From Mucilaginibacter sp. (GTDB lineage: Bacteria; Bacteroidota; Bacteroidia; Sphingobacteriales; Sphingobacteriaceae), in NCBI GenBank assembly GCA_028288315.1, contig JAQBNY010000023.1:1-10076 (forward strand): a stretch of 10,076 nucleotides of DNA, given 5' to 3'. Under the pieces are notes generated by a model. It was not told the origin of the DNA, ran no database searches, and worked only from the letters and a program-made list of their open reading frames with translations. Both the position numbers and the translations under genes were made by a program. Positions 7,370 through 10,076 of this stretch are shown one piece after another (the first letter of the stretch is position 1; each line of letters opens with the position of its first letter).

Positions 7370-7714
7370 ATGAAACGTATATTCAAAACAGCATTGTTTG
7401 CTGCAACTTTATTTGTAGCATCAACCAGCTTTGCACAAACTCATAAAGACTCAACCCTGGGCCATAAAATTAGCAAAGGCGCTAAAAAAGGGTGGAAGGC
7501 AACAGAAAAAACAGCTTCAAAGGTTGGCAATAAAACTGCAGAAGTAGCATCAAAAGGCGCATCGGCGGTTGCAGATAAAAAGTTTGAGGGAAAAGTTGCG
7601 CCAAATGGCAAGACCGTATACATTGATAAGAACTCTGCTTATTACTATATAAATAGTAAAGGCAGGCATATTTATATAAAGAAAACCGAATTGATTGAAA
7701 AGCCAATAAAATAA
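7370..7714 (+). CDS. Small secreted Lys/Ala-rich protein with aromatic-rich C-terminal motif; function unknown
   Basis: The 114-residue protein has a clear Sec signal peptide (1-22, cleavage SFA/Q), so the mature product of about 92 residues is exported. Residues 31-72 are low in complexity and rich in Lys, Ala, Gly, Ser and Thr (SKGAKKGWKATEKTASK and so on), probably a basic amphipathic helix. Residues 79-105 change to a beta-like, Tyr-rich stretch: NGKTVYIDKNSAYYYINSKG followed by RHIYIKK. That pattern (GK-x-VY, YYYIN-x-x-G, YIKK) resembles the short motif called the PBCV-specific basic adaptor domain, which I recall from small Bacteroidota proteins; this match is from memory and needs an HMM search. 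It lies 31 bp after gpsA with no terminator between, and a strong terminator follows it. Basic charge could allow binding to nucleic acid, lipopolysaccharide or acidic polysaccharide, but no function can be assigned. Confidence 0.82.
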   Translation: MKRIFKTALFAATLFVASTSFAQTHKDSTLGHKISKGAKKGWKATEKTASKVGNKTAEVASKGASAVADKKFEGKVAPNGKTVYIDKNSAYYYINSKGRHIYIKKTELIEKPIK

Positions 7715-7725
7715 GTTTAGTTATG

Positions 7726-7754
7726 GCACCTGTTATTATTAACAGGTGCTTTTT
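7726..7754 (+). terminator. Rho-independent terminator after the small secreted protein gene
   Basis: A perfect 10-bp stem pairs GCACCTGTTA (7726-7735) with TAACAGGTGC (7740-7749) around a TTAT loop, followed by five T at 7750-7754. It begins 12 bp after the stop codon at 7712-7714 and ends 16 bp before the next gene's ATG, so it separates the two small genes or attenuates read-through into the second. Confidence 0.92.
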
Positions 7755-7769
7755 CATTTATACCTTATC

Positions 7770-8093
7770 ATGAAAACCTATCCGTTAATATTTTTATACT
7801 TTGCCAGTGCGTTAATACTACTAAATATTTCATGCGGTAAAAAACAAACCAACCCTAAATTAGAGGGTGCCTGGAAATCTAAAGATGGCGAAACCACATT
7901 AAAAATCACTAATAAGCAATTTACACTTGATAATGAATCGCCGGTGCCTGAAGATTATTTTTTGAAGGGCGATACTATTTTTACATCCTTTGAGGGCAAC
8001 CAGCCATACACCAAATTTGTTATACAAAAGCTGAATGATCATGAGTTGAGCCTGATGTTTCCTGATTCAGTGGCAGTAGAATTTAGTCGTTAA
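7770..8093 (+). CDS. Small lipoprotein, possibly lipocalin-like; function unknown
   Basis: The 107-residue product begins with a lipoprotein signal: Lys2, a hydrophobic core at 5-20 and NISC with probable lipidated Cys22, followed by basic GKK. The mature part of about 86 residues opens with LEGAWKSKDGETTLKIT (31-47). It continues as alternating polar/hydrophobic strands, FTLDNESPVPEDYFLKGDTIFTSF, ending in HELSLMFPDSVAVEFSR. The L-x-G-x-W start followed by short strands is common in lipocalin-like Bacteroidota lipoproteins, but the protein is short for a full barrel, so this is only a hint. The frame extends upstream to a GTG at 7746 inside the preceding terminator; the ATG at 7770 places the signal sequence correctly. 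No promoter is visible in the short gap, so expression may depend on read-through or on an unrecognised promoter. It converges with the helicase gene. Confidence 0.8.
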   Translation: MKTYPLIFLYFASALILLNISCGKKQTNPKLEGAWKSKDGETTLKITNKQFTLDNESPVPEDYFLKGDTIFTSFEGNQPYTKFVIQKLNDHELSLMFPDSVAVEFSR

Positions 8094-8129
8094 AACAAAA
8101 ACCTCCCGTATGCTGAAGCAAACGAGAGG
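8092..8129 (-). terminator. Rho-independent terminator of the DEAD-box helicase gene
   Basis: Read on the minus strand, CCTCTCGT (8122-8129) pairs with ACGGGAGG (8102-8109) over 8 positions, one a G-U wobble, with a 12-base loop, followed by TTTTTGTTTT (8092-8101). On the plus strand the same wobble becomes a C-A mismatch and only a short CTTTG follows, so the signal favours termination of the minus-strand transcript. The T-run overlaps the last two bases of the convergent lipoprotein's stop codon. Some bidirectional action is possible. Confidence 0.75.
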
Positions 8130-8158
8130 CTTTGTAAACAAAACTAAACTAAACTTAT

Positions 8159-8181
8159 GCTTCCGTTAACTACTCGGAAGC
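8159..8181 (-). other. Extra hairpin in the helicase 3' untranslated region
   Basis: GCTTCCG (8159-8165) and CGGAAGC (8175-8181) form a perfect 7-bp stem with a 9-base loop, 18 bp after the helicase stop codon on the minus strand. No T-run follows directly, so it does not look like a terminator itself. It could stabilise the 3' end or be a binding site; both are inference. Confidence 0.45.
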
Positions 8182-8199
8182 CCTAATGAAACTAACTAA

Positions 8200-10044
8200 C
8201 TAAAATCTTCTACGGCGTTCCGGACGATCTTCGCGTGGTTTGCCAGAGAAATCACGAAAGCCACCGCCACCGGCGCTTTTGTTCCTGTCCCTGTTAAAAC
8301 CTCCTTCGCGTTTTTCACCACCATTATTTCTGTCGCGATTGTAACCGCCGCCTCCTTCGCGTCTTTGGTAACCACCTTCACGTCTGTCGCCACCGCCGCT
8401 ACGGCTGGTGCTGGTACCTTCGCCAGATATTTCTATTCTAACTTCGCGGCCTTTAAATTCAACGCCTTTAAAGTTGTTCATTACCTGGTCAACATCGCCG
8501 TTGTTCACTTCAAAGAATGAGTAAACACCTTTAACATCAATTTTGCCAACAGTACGGCCGCTTATTTTAGAGTTGTTGCAAATGTAACCCAGCAAATCGC
8601 CGCGGTTAAATTCATCAACAGAACCTAAATTGATAAACAAACGTGTATATTCTGATTTGCCACCTGCATCGCGCGTTCCGCGTTCGCCTCTTTCGCCTTC
8701 ACGACGGAAATCGTCTGCAGGTGCGTTAAGGTCAGGAGCATTTTTGTAATAATCTAAAAAGCGGTTAAACTCTAAGGATGCAAAACGTTTAATAACCTCT
8801 TCTTTATCAAGATCTTTAAACTCATCCATAATACGAGGGATGTATTGCTCAATTTGCGCTTCGTTAACAGTTACGTTATGTACTTTATGTACAAGGGCAA
8901 AAAGTTGTTTTTCGCAAACATCAAAACCTGTAGGAATTTCACCTTTTACAAATTTCTTACCTATTGTACGTTCAATCTGACGAATTTTGCCAAGCTCTTT
9001 GCTGTTAATGATAGCTATAGATACACCTGTTTTACCTGCACGTGCTGTACGGCCGCTACGGTGGGTGTAATTTTCTATCTCATCAGGTAAAGAGTAGTTA
9101 ATAACGTGTGTAACATCATTAACATCAATACCACGTGCAGCAACATCAGTAGCAATTAATAATTGCAGGCTGCGTTCGCGGTAGCGTTTCATTACCTTAT
9201 CGCGTTGTTGTTGTGAAAGGTCACCGTGTAAAGAATCGGCATTGTAGCCATCTTTTATCAGTGCTTCAGCAATTTCCTGAGTTTCAATTTTAGTACGGCA
9301 AAATACGATACCAAAAATTTCGGGGTTATTATCAACAATGCGTTTAAATGCGGCATATTTATCACGGGCACGAACAACATAGTATTCGTGATCAATGTTA
9401 ACATTACCTGTGTTTTTTTCGCCCATGGTTAGTTCGAAAGGATCGGTCATGTATTTTTTCGCGATCCTTCTAACTTCAGAAGGCATGGTGGCTGAGAACA
9501 GCCATGTTTTTTTCTCGTCCGGAGTGGTAGATAAAATACTGTCAATGTCTTCCTGGAAGCCCATGTTGAGCATCTCATCTGCCTCATCCAATACTACAAA
9601 CTTAACCTGCGAAAAATCAATCGCTTTACGGTTAATAATGTCCAGCATACGGCCCGGTGTAGCAACAACAATTTGCACACCACGCTTTATCTGACGTAAT
9701 TGGTCTTGAATACTTGCACCACCATAAACGGCAACAACGTTAACGTTGTTCATTTTTTTGGCGTAGTTCTTAATGTCGTTCGTGATTTGTAAACAAAGTT
9801 CACGTGTTGGGCATAAAACAAGCGCCTGCGGATGATTTTCTTCGAAATCGAGCAGTTCTAATAACGGCAGTCCAAAAGCAGCTGTTTTACCGGTCCCTGT
9901 TTGGGCTAATCCGACAAAATCGTTGCTGCCTGTTAACAATACCGGAATTGACTGTTCCTGGATTGGTGTAGGATTTTCAAATCCTAACTCAGAGATGGCA
10001 TTAACAATATCATGACGGATTCCCAGATTAATAAATGGGTTCAT
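8200..10044 (-). CDS. deaD: DEAD-box ATP-dependent RNA helicase, DeaD/CsdA type with DbpA-like RNA-binding domain and Arg/Gly tail
   Basis: Cytoplasmic ATP-driven RNA remodelling enzyme; relatives act in ribosome assembly, mRNA turnover and cold adaptation. The 614-residue protein has the full helicase core: Q motif GFENPTPIQ (21-29), Walker A AQTGTGKT (47-54, Lys53), PTREL (79-83), TPGR (129-132), DEAD (153-156), SAT (184-186), then in the second RecA domain ATDVAARGIDV (298-308) and HRSGRTARAG (328-337). A linker (about 400-465) leads to a DbpA-type RRM fold, YTRLFINLGSVDEFNRGDLL (466-485) to GREVRIEIS (532-540). The tail (545-614) is rich in Arg and Gly, with repeats of REGG-Y/F and NRDRN, ending RRRRF, and probably adds nonspecific RNA affinity. 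The start ATG at 10044 places the Q motif at the usual distance. Only 32 bp of upstream DNA is visible, so the promoter cannot be judged. The symbol reflects the family; the specific RNA target is unknown. Confidence 0.95.
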   Translation of the reverse strand: MNPFINLGIRHDIVNAISELGFENPTPIQEQSIPVLLTGSNDFVGLAQTGTGKTAAFGLPLLELLDFEENHPQALVLCPTRELCLQITNDIKNYAKKMNNVNVVAVYGGASIQDQLRQIKRGVQIVVATPGRMLDIINRKAIDFSQVKFVVLDEADEMLNMGFQEDIDSILSTTPDEKKTWLFSATMPSEVRRIAKKYMTDPFELTMGEKNTGNVNIDHEYYVVRARDKYAAFKRIVDNNPEIFGIVFCRTKIETQEIAEALIKDGYNADSLHGDLSQQQRDKVMKRYRERSLQLLIATDVAARGIDVNDVTHVINYSLPDEIENYTHRSGRTARAGKTGVSIAIINSKELGKIRQIERTIGKKFVKGEIPTGFDVCEKQLFALVHKVHNVTVNEAQIEQYIPRIMDEFKDLDKEEVIKRFASLEFNRFLDYYKNAPDLNAPADDFRREGERGERGTRDAGGKSEYTRLFINLGSVDEFNRGDLLGYICNNSKISGRTVGKIDVKGVYSFFEVNNGDVDQVMNNFKGVEFKGREVRIEISGEGTSTSRSGGGDRREGGYQRREGGGGYNRDRNNGGEKREGGFNRDRNKSAGGGGFRDFSGKPREDRPERRRRF

Positions 10045-10076
10045 GAATTAAAATAACGTATTTGGCTACATCGCCA

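Noticed and set aside
7746..7769. GTG-initiated extension of the small lipoprotein
   Set aside because: It begins inside the terminator hairpin and would place eight residues before a well-formed lipoprotein signal starting at the ATG at 7770.
8196..8393. Open frame of 65 codons on the minus strand overlapping the helicase tail
   Set aside because: It is an out-of-frame reading of the repetitive Arg/Gly tail, with skewed Ala/Val/Lys content and no start context of its own.
1..10076. CRISPR arrays, tRNA or rRNA genes, insertion sequences, phage or defence genes
   Set aside because: No regularly spaced long repeats, RNA gene sequences, transposase motifs or terminal inverted repeats were seen on either strand.

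Overview
The window looks like ordinary chromosome from a Bacteroidota species, most likely family Sphingobacteriaceae (Mucilaginibacter/Pedobacter-like). The reasons are an AT-rich composition, little sign of Shine-Dalgarno sites, Bacteroidota-style lipoprotein signals, a DeaD-type helicase with a DbpA domain and Arg/Gly tail, and a mitochondrial-type aconitase. The genus is inferred from protein style, not from a database comparison.

Layout. Positions 1-1222 (minus) hold the first 407 codons of aconitase; the rest lies beyond the window edge. Two more minus-strand genes follow upstream of it: a PQQ-type glucose/sorbosone dehydrogenase lipoprotein (1414-2514) and a NodB-type polysaccharide deacetylase (2628-3251). 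A 96-bp divergent gap separates these from a plus-strand pair: a TolC-family outer membrane channel (3348-4790) and a periplasmic adaptor (4817-6160). These two make two of the three parts of a tripartite exporter. They end at a strong terminator inside an unusual element of AAAGNNN heptads (6163-6276). Next come gpsA (6331-7338), a small secreted Lys/Ala-rich protein (7370-7714), a perfect terminator hairpin, and a small lipoprotein (7770-8093). The last gene converges with a DEAD-box RNA helicase (8200-10044, minus), whose terminator hairpin lies against the lipoprotein's stop codon.

Together the genes cover central metabolism (aconitase in the TCA cycle, GpsA in phospholipid precursor supply), the envelope (exporter parts, deacetylase, two lipoproteins, one secreted protein) and RNA remodelling (the helicase). 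I see no tRNA, rRNA, CRISPR array, insertion sequence, phage or toxin/defence genes. No clear undescribed system is present. The most unusual features are the heptad-phased inverted repeat around the exporter terminator, the two-hairpin 3' region of the helicase, the exporter operon without a pump, and the small secreted protein with an aromatic-rich C-terminal motif.
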